Assembly: GCF_002752675.1 (NCBI RefSeq)
Contig: NZ_CP024608.1
Span: forward strand, 1,984,001 to 2,048,000
Source: Massilia violaceinigra
Lineage (GTDB): Bacteria; Pseudomonadota; Gammaproteobacteria; Burkholderiales; Burkholderiaceae_D
Reading direction: 5' to 3'
DNA: 64,000 nt
In this document: positions 28,968-37,838 of the stretch, piece after piece
Numbering within the stretch: the first letter of the stretch is position 1
Layout: every line of letters begins with the position of its first letter
Made by a program: the position numbers and the translations under genes
The notes under the pieces: generated by a model
What the model saw: only the letters and a program-made list of their open reading frames with translations
The model's database searches: none
Told to the model about the DNA's origin: nothing

Positions 28968-29603
28968 TCAGATGTAGCCGAGTTCGAGGCCGCGCAGCAC
29001 CGCGCGCACGCGGTCGCGCACGGCCAGTTTGGCAAGGATGTTCGATACGTGATTCTTGATGGTGCCTTCGCTCGGCCCGAGCGCGGCACCGATTTCGCTA
29101 TTGTTCAAGCCGGCCGCCATCAGCGCCAGGATTTCCGTCTCGCGCGCGGTCAGGCGCGCGCCGCCCTCGGCCGGGATGCGCGTCCCGCCGGCCTGTTCGT
29201 AGGCGGCGCGGGTGCGTTCGGTCAGCCCCGGGCGGAACAGGGTGGCGCCGGCGGCGACGCTGCGGATGCCCTCGGCCAGGCGTTCGAGCGAGATATCCTT
29301 GAGCAAAAAGCCGCGCGCGCCGGCGCGCATGCCGTCGAACAGCGCCTCGTCATCGTCGAAGGTGGTCAGGAGGATGGTCGGCGGCAGCAAACCCTGCTGC
29401 CTGCGCAGCAGCTCGATGCCGGAACACAGCGGCATGCGCACGTCCAGCAGCAGCACCTGCGCTTGCGCCTGGGCGATCACGGCCACGGCCTCGTCGCCAC
29501 TGGCCGCTTCGGCCACCACGCGGATGTCGTCGGTCAGGTCGAGCAGGCCGCGGATGCCGCTGCGCACCAGCATCTGGTCGTCCACCAGCACCACGCGGAT
29601 CAC
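28968..29603 (-). CDS. Two-component response regulator, NarL/LuxR family
   Basis: A 211-residue regulator. The receiver domain (1-120) has the acidic pocket VDD, the phosphorylation site LLLDVRMP (Asp near residue 53) and KD at ILLKDISL. The C-terminal LuxR-type helix-turn-helix (about 147-205) contains LTARETEILALMAAGLNNSEIGAALGPSEGTIKNHVSNIL (shown in parts: GLNNSEIG, GTIKNHV). It starts with GTG at 29603, which overlaps the kinase stop as GTGA. Longer in-frame starts run through the kinase in another frame and are rejected. The signal is unknown. Confidence 0.93.
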   Translation of the reverse strand: MIRVVLVDDQMLVRSGIRGLLDLTDDIRVVAEAASGDEAVAVIAQAQAQVLLLDVRMPLCSGIELLRRQQGLLPPTILLTTFDDDEALFDGMRAGARGFLLKDISLERLAEGIRSVAAGATLFRPGLTERTRAAYEQAGGTRIPAEGGARLTARETEILALMAAGLNNSEIGAALGPSEGTIKNHVSNILAKLAVRDRVRAVLRGLELGYI

Positions 29604-30850
29604 GCTCCCGCTCCCGATGCCGGCAGGCGGATGCCGAGCGCGTAGCCCTGGCGCGGGCCGTTGGCGGCGTGCAGGCTGCCGCCCAGCTGGGCCAGGCGTT
29701 CGCGCATGCCGCGCAAGCCATTGCCTTCGGCCGCGCCGCCGCTGCCACGGCCATCGTCGGCGATGTCGAGCACCAGGTCGCCGCCGGCGTCGCGCCGCAA
29801 GGCCACCGTCATGCCGGCCGCGCCGGCGTGGCGGATGGCGTTGCTGACCGCTTCCTGCACCGCGCAAAACACCGCATGCGCGACCGCCGCCGAATCGATG
29901 CCGAGCCGCTCGCCGATGCACAGCTCGATGCGCGGCGCGGGAATGCCGGCGCACAGGGTTTCCAGCGCCAGGCGCATATCGATATCGCATCCGCCGCGTT
30001 CGCTGCTGACCAGCAGGCGCACGTCGGCCAGCAGGGTGGCGGCGAGGCTGCTGGCCGTGGCCAGCGAGGCCGGGGCCGCGTCGCCGGCCTGGCGCTTGGC
30101 CAGGTCCAGGTGCAGCTTGAGCGCGGTCAGGTGATGGCCGGCCATATCGTGCAGGTCGCGCGCCAGGCGCATGCGTTCGCTGGCGCGCACCGCTTCGCCC
30201 AGCAGGGCCTGGGTCGCCTGCAGTTCCGCGTGCGCGGCGGCCAACGCCAGGCGCGCGCGCCGTTCGCCCAGGGCCACGTGCACCACCGCCGTGACGATGG
30301 CCATGATCACCGCCTCGCCCGCCGCGACCATGCAAGCCATGATGAAGCGTTCGTCGGGCATGGGCAGGTCCGCGATCACCAGCAGGGTTGCGCCCGACGA
30401 GAACAGGGGCGCCGCCGCCAGCCAGCGCAGCGCGCTGCGCAGCGGCAGGGTGCCGAGCTGCGCGGTGAAGACATAGATCAGGCCCATGTCGCCGACCACC
30501 GCCAGCGCCAGTTGCAGCCCCAGCGCCGCCGGCGAGCGCAGCACGGCCGGCCAGGCCGGCCCGCTGGCGCGCAGCCAGGCCAGGGCGGCAAAGCCGACGG
30601 CGCAGCCGGTGCGCAGCAGGCGCAGCAGCAGGGCGGTCAATTCCTTGCGGTCGGTGCCGGCGCTGACCGCCGATGGCGGCGTGGTGAAGTGGTTGGCGAC
30701 GATGCTGGCCATGCGGCCGGCCGCGCTACGGAGCCCGTCGAAGTCGACCTGATAGCTCCACAGCAGCGCGCAGCCCGGTCCCGTCACCAGCAGGCAGGCC
30801 AGCGGCCAGACGGCGCGGGGGAACAGTTTGTCGAATCGGGATGTCATCAT
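29600..30850 (-). CDS. Membrane sensor histidine kinase (HisKA_3 type)
   Basis: A 416-residue kinase of the NarX/DesK class. The N terminus has a membrane span (about 12-32), a periplasmic loop of about 40 residues, and four or five more spans up to about residue 195. The dimerisation and phosphoacceptor segment carries His in RLARDLHDMAGHHLTALKLH. The ATPase domain has the N box AVQEAVSNAIRHA, and DIADDGRGSGG and GNGLRGMRERL. It pairs with the overlapping regulator gene. The sensed signal cannot be told from the sequence. Confidence 0.92.
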   Translation of the reverse strand: MMTSRFDKLFPRAVWPLACLLVTGPGCALLWSYQVDFDGLRSAAGRMASIVANHFTTPPSAVSAGTDRKELTALLLRLLRTGCAVGFAALAWLRASGPAWPAVLRSPAALGLQLALAVVGDMGLIYVFTAQLGTLPLRSALRWLAAAPLFSSGATLLVIADLPMPDERFIMACMVAAGEAVIMAIVTAVVHVALGERRARLALAAAHAELQATQALLGEAVRASERMRLARDLHDMAGHHLTALKLHLDLAKRQAGDAAPASLATASSLAATLLADVRLLVSSERGGCDIDMRLALETLCAGIPAPRIELCIGERLGIDSAAVAHAVFCAVQEAVSNAIRHAGAAGMTVALRRDAGGDLVLDIADDGRGSGGAAEGNGLRGMRERLAQLGGSLHAANGPRQGYALGIRLPASGAGA

Positions 30851-31016
30851 GGCGCTTTGTGAGCGCCGGGAGCGCTTGCTGTCGAGGTGGCAATTCTACG
30901 TGAGGCCGCGTGGCGCGGGGCAGTGCCGGAAGTCATGCGGCGCCTCTATCTAGTGGCACATGGCGGCGCGGCCGCCCTGGACTAGAATGGCCCTCCCACT
31001 TTCTGTATTGCCGCCG

Positions 31017-31760
31017 ATGAAAACGCTGACGAAATTATGCTTGCTTGCCGCCTGCCTGCCGACCGCCGTGCCGGCCGCCGATACTGTCGTTACCGATCCC
31101 GTCATGACGGTGGAGATCAACGCGCTGCGCGATCCGGAATGGATCGGCTACCGGCATGCCTACAAGGCGGCCGCCTTCTTCGCCCCGTTCGTGCGCACGC
31201 GGCCATTGATCCAGGCGCATCTGCAAGTGCGCAGCCGGCGCCCCGGACTGCCGCTCGACGGCCTGCGCCTGAGCGTGGCGGGCGCGCGCACCCGCTTCGA
31301 GGTGCCGGTCGACGCCATCGGACGGGCCGAGCTGCCGATGGAAAAGACGGCGTACGAAGACGACGCCGTCATCACCCTGAACCGGCAAAAGGGCCACTAC
31401 TACTTCAGCGGCCGCTACAGCATCCGCGAGCGCGACGATGGCGTGTACGACGCGGGCCTGCTGCGCGACGCCTGCGAGCAATTGCTGGCGGCCCAGCGCG
31501 CCTCAGGCTACCGCATGCGCCTGCTGGGCAAGCAATGCGCCGGCATCAAGATCGTGTATCCGGCCGGTTCCATGCCCGAGGTGGCGCTGGAGGACGGCGC
31601 TTCGCCGCCGCGCATGCTCGCGCCAGCCGAGGCGCACCCGTTCGAGGATGGCTCGATGGGCCTGTACCAGGTGGTGACGGTGCGCTTTGCCGACTTGCCG
31701 GCCGGGGCCAGGGTGACGGCGGCCACGCGCCCGCTGGCGATCGGTACGCTGTACGAATAG
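31017..31760 (+). CDS. Secreted protein of unknown function
   Basis: A 247-residue protein with a clear signal peptide (MKTLTKLCLLAACLPTAVPAA, cut before DTV). The mature part contains two cysteines (DACEQLL and GKQCAGIK) that could form a disulfide, plus alternating strand-like segments, but no motif I recognise. The ATG at 31017 is chosen for the signal peptide; the upstream in-frame ATG at 30960 would place 19 residues before it. A -10-like TAGAAT lies at 30983-30988. It stands alone between the two-component genes and typA. Confidence 0.7.
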   Translation: MKTLTKLCLLAACLPTAVPAADTVVTDPVMTVEINALRDPEWIGYRHAYKAAAFFAPFVRTRPLIQAHLQVRSRRPGLPLDGLRLSVAGARTRFEVPVDAIGRAELPMEKTAYEDDAVITLNRQKGHYYFSGRYSIRERDDGVYDAGLLRDACEQLLAAQRASGYRMRLLGKQCAGIKIVYPAGSMPEVALEDGASPPRMLAPAEAHPFEDGSMGLYQVVTVRFADLPAGARVTAATRPLAIGTLYE

Positions 31761-31919
31761 CCGGGAAGGGCGCGCGGGCGCAGGCGGGCGTGTCATGCGG
31801 GCGACACAAATCGGCGTCAGACTTCACCAACGCAGTGCGTCACTGTGGTGAAAAAAGCAGCAAGCCATTGAAATTGCAGGGCTTTTCAAATTGGTGGTGC
31901 GCAATACACCGGTTTAGCA

Positions 31920-31928
31920 TGCTATACT
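31920..31928 (+). promoter_or_regulatory. Extended -10 promoter of typA
   Basis: TGC-TATACT is an extended -10 element about 70 bases before the typA start. No good -35 box is visible, which extended -10 promoters tolerate. Confidence 0.5.
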
Positions 31929-31996
31929 AGTCGGTTCCTGATTTAAGCAGCACCGTACACCTTCGTACACCACGTACATTTCCGTTCCTTACGACC

Positions 31997-33832
31997 ATGT
32001 CAAATTCAAAACGCGCAATTCGTAACATCGCTATCATCGCCCACGTTGACCACGGCAAAACCACGCTCGTGGACAAGCTGCTGCGCCAATCCGGTACCTT
32101 CCGTGAAAACCAGGCAGTCGAAACCCGCGTAATGGATTCGAACGACCTCGAAAAAGAACGTGGCATTACGATTCTGTCGAAGAACTGCGCGGTTGAATAC
32201 GAAGGCACCCACATCAACATCGTCGACACCCCAGGCCACGCCGACTTCGGCGGCGAAGTCGAGCGCGTGCTGTCGATGGTCGACTCGGTACTGCTGCTGG
32301 TCGATGCCCAAGAAGGCCCGATGCCACAAACCCGCTTCGTGACGCGTAAAGCGCTGGCGCTGGGTCTCAAGCCGATCGTCGTCGTCAACAAGATCGACCG
32401 TCCGGGCGCGCGCGCCGAATGGGCGATCAACCAGACGTTCGAACTGTTCGACAAACTGGGCGCCACCGACGAACAGCTCGACTTCCCGGTCGTGTTCGCA
32501 TCGGCCCTGAACGGCTACGCCAGCCTCGACTCGGAAGTGCGCGAAGGCGACATGACCCCGCTGTTCGAAGCCATCCTCAAGCACGTTCCTGTGCGTGACG
32601 ACAATCCTGACGGCCCGCTGCAGATGCAAGTGACCTCGCTCGATTACTCGTCGTACGTCGGCAAGATCGGCATTGGCCGTATCTCGCGCGGCCGCATCAA
32701 GTCGGGCCAGGACGTCATCGTCCTGAACGGTCCTGATTCGACCCCGATCAAGGGCCGCATCAACCAGGTTCTGAACTTCAAGGGCCTGGAGCGCGTGCTG
32801 GTTGACGAAGCGGTTGCCGGCGACATCGTGCTGATCAACGGTATCGACGAAATCGGCATCGGTTCGACCATCTGCCAGCCGGACACCCCGGATGCGCTGG
32901 AAATGCTGACCGTCGACGAGCCGACCCTGACCATGAACTTCATGGTCAACAACTCGCCACTGGCTGGCCGCGAAGGCAAGTTCGTCACCAGCCGCCAGCT
33001 GCGCGACCGTCTGGACCGCGAACTGAAAGCCAACGTTGCCCTGCGCGTAGCGCCGACCGACGACGACACGATTTTCGAAGTATCGGGCCGTGGTGAGCTG
33101 CACCTGACGATTCTGATCGAAAACATGCGTCGCGAAGGCTTCGAGCTGGCCGTATCGCGTCCACGCGTGGTGTTCAAAATGGTTGATGGCGTGCGCCACG
33201 AGCCGTTCGAGCAACTGTCGGTTGACGTTGAAGAAGCCAACCAGGGCGGCGTCATGGAAGAACTGGGCCGTCGTCGCGGCGACCTGCAGAACATGGAATC
33301 GGATGGCAAGGGCCGTGTTCGTCTCGAGTACAAGATTCCTGCGCGTGGCCTGATCGGCTTCCAGGGCGAATTCATGACCCTGACCCGCGGCACCGGCCTG
33401 ATGAGCCACGTATTCGACGAATACGCACCGGTCGACAACTCGAAAGGCGAAATGGCTGGCCGTCGCAACGGCGTGCTGATCTCGCAGGACGACGGCGCAG
33501 CGGTTGCTTACGCGATCTGGAAACTGCAGGACCGCGGCCGCATGTTCGTGGTTCACAACGACCCGGTGTACGAAGGCATGATCATCGGCATTCACTCGCG
33601 CGACAACGATCTGGTCGTCAACCCGATCAAGGGCAAGCAGCTGACCAACGTGCGTTCGTCGGGTACCGATGAAGCGGTGCGCCTGGTACCGCCAATCCAG
33701 ATGTCGCTCGAATACGCGGTGGAATTCATCGCCGACGACGAACTGGTTGAAATCACGCCTAAATCGATCCGTCTGCGCAAGCGCTACCTGAAAGAGCACG
33801 AGCGTAAAAAAGCGGGCCGCGATTCCGCGTAA
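31997..33832 (+). CDS. typA: Ribosome-associated GTPase TypA/BipA
   Basis: A 611-residue translational GTPase related to EF-G, which binds the ribosome and is needed for growth under stress or cold and for subunit assembly. It has G1 [15 protein letters not shown]2 around [14 protein letters not shown]3 [15 protein letters not shown] and G4 NKIDRPGA. Domains II, III and V follow ([21 protein letters not shown]), and the BipA-specific C-terminal domain ends [15 protein letters not shown]. Length is typical (about 607-615). Codon use favours highly expressed codons. It has its own promoter and terminator. Confidence 0.97.
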   Translation: MSNSKRAIRNIAIIAHVDHGKTTLVDKLLRQSGTFRENQAVETRVMDSNDLEKERGITILSKNCAVEYEGTHINIVDTPGHADFGGEVERVLSMVDSVLLLVDAQEGPMPQTRFVTRKALALGLKPIVVVNKIDRPGARAEWAINQTFELFDKLGATDEQLDFPVVFASALNGYASLDSEVREGDMTPLFEAILKHVPVRDDNPDGPLQMQVTSLDYSSYVGKIGIGRISRGRIKSGQDVIVLNGPDSTPIKGRINQVLNFKGLERVLVDEAVAGDIVLINGIDEIGIGSTICQPDTPDALEMLTVDEPTLTMNFMVNNSPLAGREGKFVTSRQLRDRLDRELKANVALRVAPTDDDTIFEVSGRGELHLTILIENMRREGFELAVSRPRVVFKMVDGVRHEPFEQLSVDVEEANQGGVMEELGRRRGDLQNMESDGKGRVRLEYKIPARGLIGFQGEFMTLTRGTGLMSHVFDEYAPVDNSKGEMAGRRNGVLISQDDGAAVAYAIWKLQDRGRMFVVHNDPVYEGMIIGIHSRDNDLVVNPIKGKQLTNVRSSGTDEAVRLVPPIQMSLEYAVEFIADDELVEITPKSIRLRKRYLKEHERKKAGRDSA

Positions 33833-33868
33833 TTGACGCAGACGGAGTGCCTGGCATTCCGTAGCGAC

Positions 33869-33924
33869 AACGCCTTCCCTCGGGCTTGCATCCACTTGAT
33901 GCGGGTCTGACGGAAGGCGTTTTG
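33869..33924 (+). terminator. Hairpin terminator after typA
   Basis: AACGCCTTCC (33869-33878) pairs with GGAAGGCGTT (33912-33921) over a long loop that itself contains GCATC/GATGC. A short T run follows. It lies 37 bases after the typA stop. Confidence 0.65.
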
Positions 33925-33937
33925 CATTTCAGCACAC

Positions 33938-34192
33938 CGGGGTCAGACCTCCGACTCGAAACATTTCCTAATCGGGGTCAGACCGTAATGCCGCTAACTT
34001 AAGCTCCGTCATTCCCGCGCAGGCGGGAATCCAAGTTCGTCGAGCCGCCTGTGACTGCGCTACGGAATTGGATTCCCGCCTGCGCGGGAAGTCATTTCTG
34101 CCAATGGCAGGAATGACGGTTTTGAAGTTTGTGGTCAGATAACGGCTTAACTTAACGACATTAGGGTCAGACCGCTGACTCGAAATATTGCA
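33938..34192. repeat. Compound repeat region between typA and the Lgt-like gene
   Basis: Two GGGGTCAGACC copies (about 33938-33965 and 33971-34002) and one near-copy (about 34156-34192) bracket a long inverted repeat (34006-34119) of the other family, with arms CCGTCATTCCCGC and GCGGGAA...GAATGACGG. The CTAACTTAAG and CTTAACTTAACG edges on either side are partly symmetrical. The two repeat families are thus nested, which suggests one element inserted into the other. No gene is seen here. Confidence 0.7.
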
Positions 34193-34204
34193 GAAAGAAC
34201 ACGC

Positions 34205-35122
34205 ATGTCCTACCCGTATTTAAGCGATGTCATCAGGGACTTCACCGGCATCGACCTGCCGCTGCCGATTGCCACCTTCGGCCTGCTGGTTGCCTGCGCC
34301 ATCATGGCCGGTGCCGAGTGTCTCAAACGCGAGCTGGCCCGGCTGTACGCGGCCGGCCGCATCGGTCCGGCACACAAGCGCGTCAAGGGTGACGATGGCG
34401 TGGTGAGCGAGGTGGTGGTGCCGCCGCAGGACATCGTCAACGATCTGGCGTTTGTCGTGGTGCTGGTGGGCGTGGTCGGCGCGCGCCTGTTCCACATCCT
34501 GGAGCATACCGATCAGTTCATGGCCGATCCGTGGAGCATGATTTTCAGCCGCTCCGGCCTCAGCGTGTTCGGCGGACTGATCCTCGGCACGGTGGCCGGG
34601 GTGATTTGCATCCGGCGCTGGAAGTTGCCGATCCGCCCGCTGCTCGACGCGGTGGCGCCGGCCATGATGCTCGGTTACGCGCTCGGCCGCGTCGGCTGCC
34701 AGGTTTCCGGCGACGGCGACTGGGGCACGGCGGCGAACATGGCGCTCAAACCCGACTGGCTGCCGACCTGGTTCTGGGCGCAAACCTACGACAACAATAT
34801 TTTCGGCGAAGTGCTCGCGGCGCCGGGCGTGTATCCGACCTCGGTGTACGAAACGGTGATGGCGCTGGCCTGCTTCGCGCTGCTGTGGGCGCTGCGCAAG
34901 CACGCTTTCAGGAGCGGCTGGCTGTTTTCCGTCTACCTGATCCTGGCCGGCATCGAGCGCTTTTTGATCGAACAAATCCGGGTCAACCCCGTCATCGATG
35001 TCGGCGGCGTGCAGGCGAGCCAGGCAGAGATGATTGCCGTGGTGCTGGCGCTGGCCGGGCTGATCGGAATGGCGGTGCTGAGCCGCCGCGCGGCCCCGGC
35101 GCCGGTGCTGGCAACACCTTAG
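34205..35122 (+). CDS. Prolipoprotein diacylglyceryl transferase (Lgt) family protein, variant
   Basis: A 305-residue integral membrane protein of the Lgt family, which adds diacylglycerol to the lipobox cysteine of prolipoproteins. Family marks are IATFGLLVA, GARLFHILEH, the SGLSVFGGLILG segment, the LGYALGRVGCQVSGDGDWG signature with its Arg, and the late AGIERFLIEQIRVNP. The position of the essential histidine in E. coli Lgt (HGGL) is Phe here (FGGL), and the usual RxGNFxNGE is changed to RVGCQVSGDG. It may be a divergent but working Lgt, as seen in some lineages, or a paralog with another role. Confidence 0.75.
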   Translation: MSYPYLSDVIRDFTGIDLPLPIATFGLLVACAIMAGAECLKRELARLYAAGRIGPAHKRVKGDDGVVSEVVVPPQDIVNDLAFVVVLVGVVGARLFHILEHTDQFMADPWSMIFSRSGLSVFGGLILGTVAGVICIRRWKLPIRPLLDAVAPAMMLGYALGRVGCQVSGDGDWGTAANMALKPDWLPTWFWAQTYDNNIFGEVLAAPGVYPTSVYETVMALACFALLWALRKHAFRSGWLFSVYLILAGIERFLIEQIRVNPVIDVGGVQASQAEMIAVVLALAGLIGMAVLSRRAAPAPVLATP

Positions 35123-35152
35123 CCATGCCGGCTGTGGCCGGATTCGCCATGC

Positions 35153-35186
35153 AAAAACGCCACCGGGGTCCGACTCCGGTGGCGTT
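35153..35186 (-). terminator. Bidirectional terminator between convergent genes
   Basis: A stem of 11 bp (35156-35166 with 35176-35186, core CGCCACCGG/CCGGTGGCG). Five A residues on the left give a T run when read on the minus strand. It ends the small minus-strand gene at 35208 and perhaps also the Lgt-like gene. Confidence 0.75.
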
Positions 35187-35207
35187 GCGGTCATGCGGAC
35201 AGGCGAC

Positions 35208-35516
35208 TTATTCGACTTTCACGTCGCCCCGGTACCAATCGTTTCCTACCTGCCTCAAATCCGGTGCCTGCGCCGAGCCCAAGGCGCCCGGTCCACTGCG
35301 GCTGTCGTCGATGTAGGAAACCTTGCCGATGTCAACGGTGTGGTCGCGATTATAGGTGGTGCTGTGGAGAACCATGGTGCCGTTCGCCCAATCGATGCTT
35401 TTGAGCGTACCCTGCTCGATGGTGGCATTGATGGACCCGCCAAAGTGGCCGTGGGCCATGAGATAGGTACCGATCGGCGTGTTTTCAAGTTGCTGTTTGA
35501 TGCTGTCCGTGCTCAT
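35208..35516 (-). CDS. Small cytoplasmic protein of unknown function
   Basis: A 102-residue soluble protein (MSTDSIKQQLENTPIG...) with no signal peptide, membrane span or cysteine. The middle (TIEQGTLKSIDWANGTMVLHS) looks like a small beta-barrel, but I do not recognise a family. The ATG at 35516 is preferred because GGAG lies nine bases upstream; the ATG at 35522 would be only three bases from it. It has its own terminator and stands between the Lgt-like gene and the flagellar locus. Confidence 0.65.
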   Translation of the reverse strand: MSTDSIKQQLENTPIGTYLMAHGHFGGSINATIEQGTLKSIDWANGTMVLHSTTYNRDHTVDIGKVSYIDDSRSGPGALGSAQAPDLRQVGNDWYRGDVKVE

Positions 35517-35901
35517 GTTCATGCTCTCCAGTTGGTTAACTTACCGGGCATATTCCTGCGCGGCAGAGCGTGCTCGCTCGCCTTGCACGGGTCTCTTCTC
35601 CTCCCTATATCGCCAGTCTGTTTCGGGATGGCCCCGGTAGCAATTCGGCCAGCATCGGACATGGCGACTCTGCGAATCCGCATGGGGCATTGATTTGCAT
35701 TGCTGACAAGATTACTCGGAGGCTTAGACGTGGATAACTATCTTTTCTGATAGCTCACTGATGACGGCGCGGTAGGGGAGTCGGGGCTTGTAGAGGCAGA
35801 ATGCAACACCGGGGTCAGACCTCCGAATCGGCATGTTTCGATTCGGAGCTCTGACCCCGGTTAGGAAATGTTGCGAATGAACGCTCTGGCGCCGGCGGGG
35901 T
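35517..35901. other. Gap of 385 bases before the flagellar locus
   Basis: The right half holds the inverted repeat at 35808-35861. The left half should contain the promoter of the small minus-strand gene, but no clear boxes are visible. No coding frame is convincing. Confidence 0.6.
35808..35861. repeat. Palindromic GGGGTCAGACC repeat
   Basis: ACCGGGGTCAGACCTCCGAATCG and its near-perfect inverted copy (35839-35861, CGATTCGGAGCTCTGACCCCGGT in parts) flank an eight-base spacer. It is the simplest palindromic form of the family seen at 17123-17430 and 33938-34192. It follows the end of the lafW-like gene and could serve as its transcript end. Confidence 0.75.
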
Positions 35902-36912
35902 TTAGTGCAGGCCGAGCAGGGCCAGCACGCGCTCGCGGCTGATGCCGACCAGCGCCGAGGTCAGCGCCAGCAGCGATTCGTAGTTCGGCGTGCTGGCGGT
36001 GTCGGCGAAATCCTGCGCCATCACTTCGATCTCGGCCGCCGGCGGCTGGTCGACGGCGGCGCGGCTGGCCGCCGCACTGAGCGCCTGGCTGGCCGCATTC
36101 TGCGAGCGCTGCACCTGCGAGAGCGCTTGCACCACTTCATGCAAACTCTGGCGCAGGGCGTCGGTGTTGTCGGCGCCCCATTGCTGCGGCATGATGACGT
36201 CGGTATCGGCTTCCACAGCGACCCGTCCCACCCCTTGAATCGAGAGCGAATCGCGTACCATCGGCCAGGCCGACTCGGGCGTGCTGAACACCAGCGCGCC
36301 GCTGCCGTCGGCGCTCACGCGCATATTGGCCGGGGCCAGCGCGCGGTCGAAGCGCACCACGATGTCCTCGCGCGTCATGGACGGGTCGATCGCCACCGTC
36401 AGCGGCTGGGTATTGCCGCCCACCGAGAACGACAGGGATTGGCCGGCACCGGCGGTGAGCATGTCGAGGTTCAGCCCCTTGATGCGGAAGCGCTGGCTGG
36501 CCGGTTGCGGGCTGCTGAAGTTCAGGCGCGCGTCGACGCTGCCGCCGCTCGCCTGGCGCCGCTTGTCCATGGTCGCGCCGAGCTGGCGCAGATGGGCTTC
36601 GATGGCGCCGCTGTCGCCGCGGCGCGAGCTCAGTTTGGCGCTCAGTTCGCCCTTGAGCGCCTGCAGCTGGCCGGCCACCTGTTCCAGGAAATCGAGCGCC
36701 TGCTGGGCGCTGGCGACGTCGCCCTGCAGCTGATGGTCGACCCTGGCCAGGCCGCGCCGCAGCGGGGCGGCCGCGCCCGGCGCCGGCTGGGCCGGGGTCA
36801 GTTGCGGCGGACGCGCGTGCGTGGCGCCCGGGGCCGCCTCGCTGCGCACGCCGGTGCCGTTGGCGCCGGCCGGGCCGCTGGTACTGCCGGTGGTGGGGCG
36901 GATCGCTTCCAT
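35902..36912 (-). CDS. lafW: LafW-like flagellar hook-associated protein (putative)
   Basis: A 336-residue protein, last gene of the flg operon, starting four bases after flgL with no ribosome binding site of its own. Residues about 140-240 (FRIKGLNLDMLTAG...LTVAIDPSMTREDIVVRFDRAL) resemble the flagellin 'IN' motif found in hook-associated and cap proteins. The N-terminal 50 residues are Pro/Ala-rich. In lateral (Flag-2) loci the gene after flgL is lafW, a hook-associated protein, and position plus motif suggest the same here. The assignment is moderate; no other family fits better by eye. Confidence 0.55.
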   Translation of the reverse strand: MEAIRPTTGSTSGPAGANGTGVRSEAAPGATHARPPQLTPAQPAPGAAAPLRRGLARVDHQLQGDVASAQQALDFLEQVAGQLQALKGELSAKLSSRRGDSGAIEAHLRQLGATMDKRRQASGGSVDARLNFSSPQPASQRFRIKGLNLDMLTAGAGQSLSFSVGGNTQPLTVAIDPSMTREDIVVRFDRALAPANMRVSADGSGALVFSTPESAWPMVRDSLSIQGVGRVAVEADTDVIMPQQWGADNTDALRQSLHEVVQALSQVQRSQNAASQALSAAASRAAVDQPPAAEIEVMAQDFADTASTPNYESLLALTSALVGISRERVLALLGLH

Positions 36913-36916
36913 GGCG

Positions 36917-37828
36917 TTACAGCGCCGCGAACAGGGACAGGTTGCCTATCTTCGTATAGGCCTTGTAGGTCGCTTCCAGCGCGCTGGTGTAGCCGCTCAG
37001 CTCGGTCGCGGCGATGCCGTAGTCGAGCTGGCCGATGTCGGTCAGCGCCATCTGGTTCGACAAACTCACATTGCTGTGGTTTTCGTCGAGCGTGCCGAGG
37101 ATGTTTTGCGAGCCGCCCAGCACGGCGATCTTGCCGGAAATGAGGTCGAGCGCCTTGTCGAAGCCGTCCAGGTTGGCCGCGAGGGTGGCGCGGGTGGCCG
37201 GGTCGTTGGCGCTGGCGCCCGGCGCGCTGAGCGCGGCCAGGGTCAGGTCGAGCTGGTTGAGCAGGGTTTCGATGCCGCTCATATTACCGTTCGCAACCTG
37301 GGTGATGCCGTTGCCGACCACGACCGTCTGGTCGTTGGTATTGCCGGCGTAGCTGTAGCGCGAACCGATCGCGGCGGCCGCGTTGTAGGCGATCGGGGCG
37401 GTGCCGGTCTGGGTGCCGGAAAACACATAGCGCCCTTCCTGGTCGATCGAGTTGGCGCTGTAGAGCAGGCTTTCGCGCAGGGCGGTCAGGGGCGACACCA
37501 TGGCGGCCAGGTCGGCCGGGGCGTTGCCGCCGTCGGACGACCAGACCAGCAGGTCGCGGCCCTGCATCATGTCGTTGACCATGCTGCCGAGGTAGGCTTC
37601 GTTCTTGGTCAGGCGGATCTTGAGCGCGGCGATATTGTCGCGGTACTGGCCGACGGCGGACTCTTCGCGGTGCAGGCGCGACATGCGCACCGTGTCGACC
37701 GGGTCGTCGGACGGCAGCAGGATGCGGGTACGGCTCGCCATCTGCTGATTGACGTAGCTGATGCGCTCCTGGTTTTGCTGGAGCGAGATGTTCATCGTCG
37801 CTTGATACTGGCTGGTGGCAATCCGCAT
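36917..37828 (-). CDS. flgL: Flagellar hook-filament junction protein FlgL (HAP3)
   Basis: A 303-residue junction protein that joins the hook-FlgK ring to the filament. The N terminus MRIATSQYQATMNISLQQNQERISYVNQQMASRTRILLPSDDP is typical of FlgL and flagellin helices. GRYVFSGTQTGTAPI is the family middle segment, and the C-terminal helix (ELSGYTSALEATYKAYTKIGNLSLF) completes the coiled core. AAGGAG lies before the ATG. Ten bases separate it from flgK. Confidence 0.95.
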   Translation of the reverse strand: MRIATSQYQATMNISLQQNQERISYVNQQMASRTRILLPSDDPVDTVRMSRLHREESAVGQYRDNIAALKIRLTKNEAYLGSMVNDMMQGRDLLVWSSDGGNAPADLAAMVSPLTALRESLLYSANSIDQEGRYVFSGTQTGTAPIAYNAAAAIGSRYSYAGNTNDQTVVVGNGITQVANGNMSGIETLLNQLDLTLAALSAPGASANDPATRATLAANLDGFDKALDLISGKIAVLGGSQNILGTLDENHSNVSLSNQMALTDIGQLDYGIAATELSGYTSALEATYKAYTKIGNLSLFAAL

Positions 37829-37838
37829 ACGTTTCTCC

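Noticed and set aside
32006..33895. A 629-codon minus-strand frame
   Set aside because: It is antisense to typA; the His/Arg/Val-rich product has no recognisable domain.
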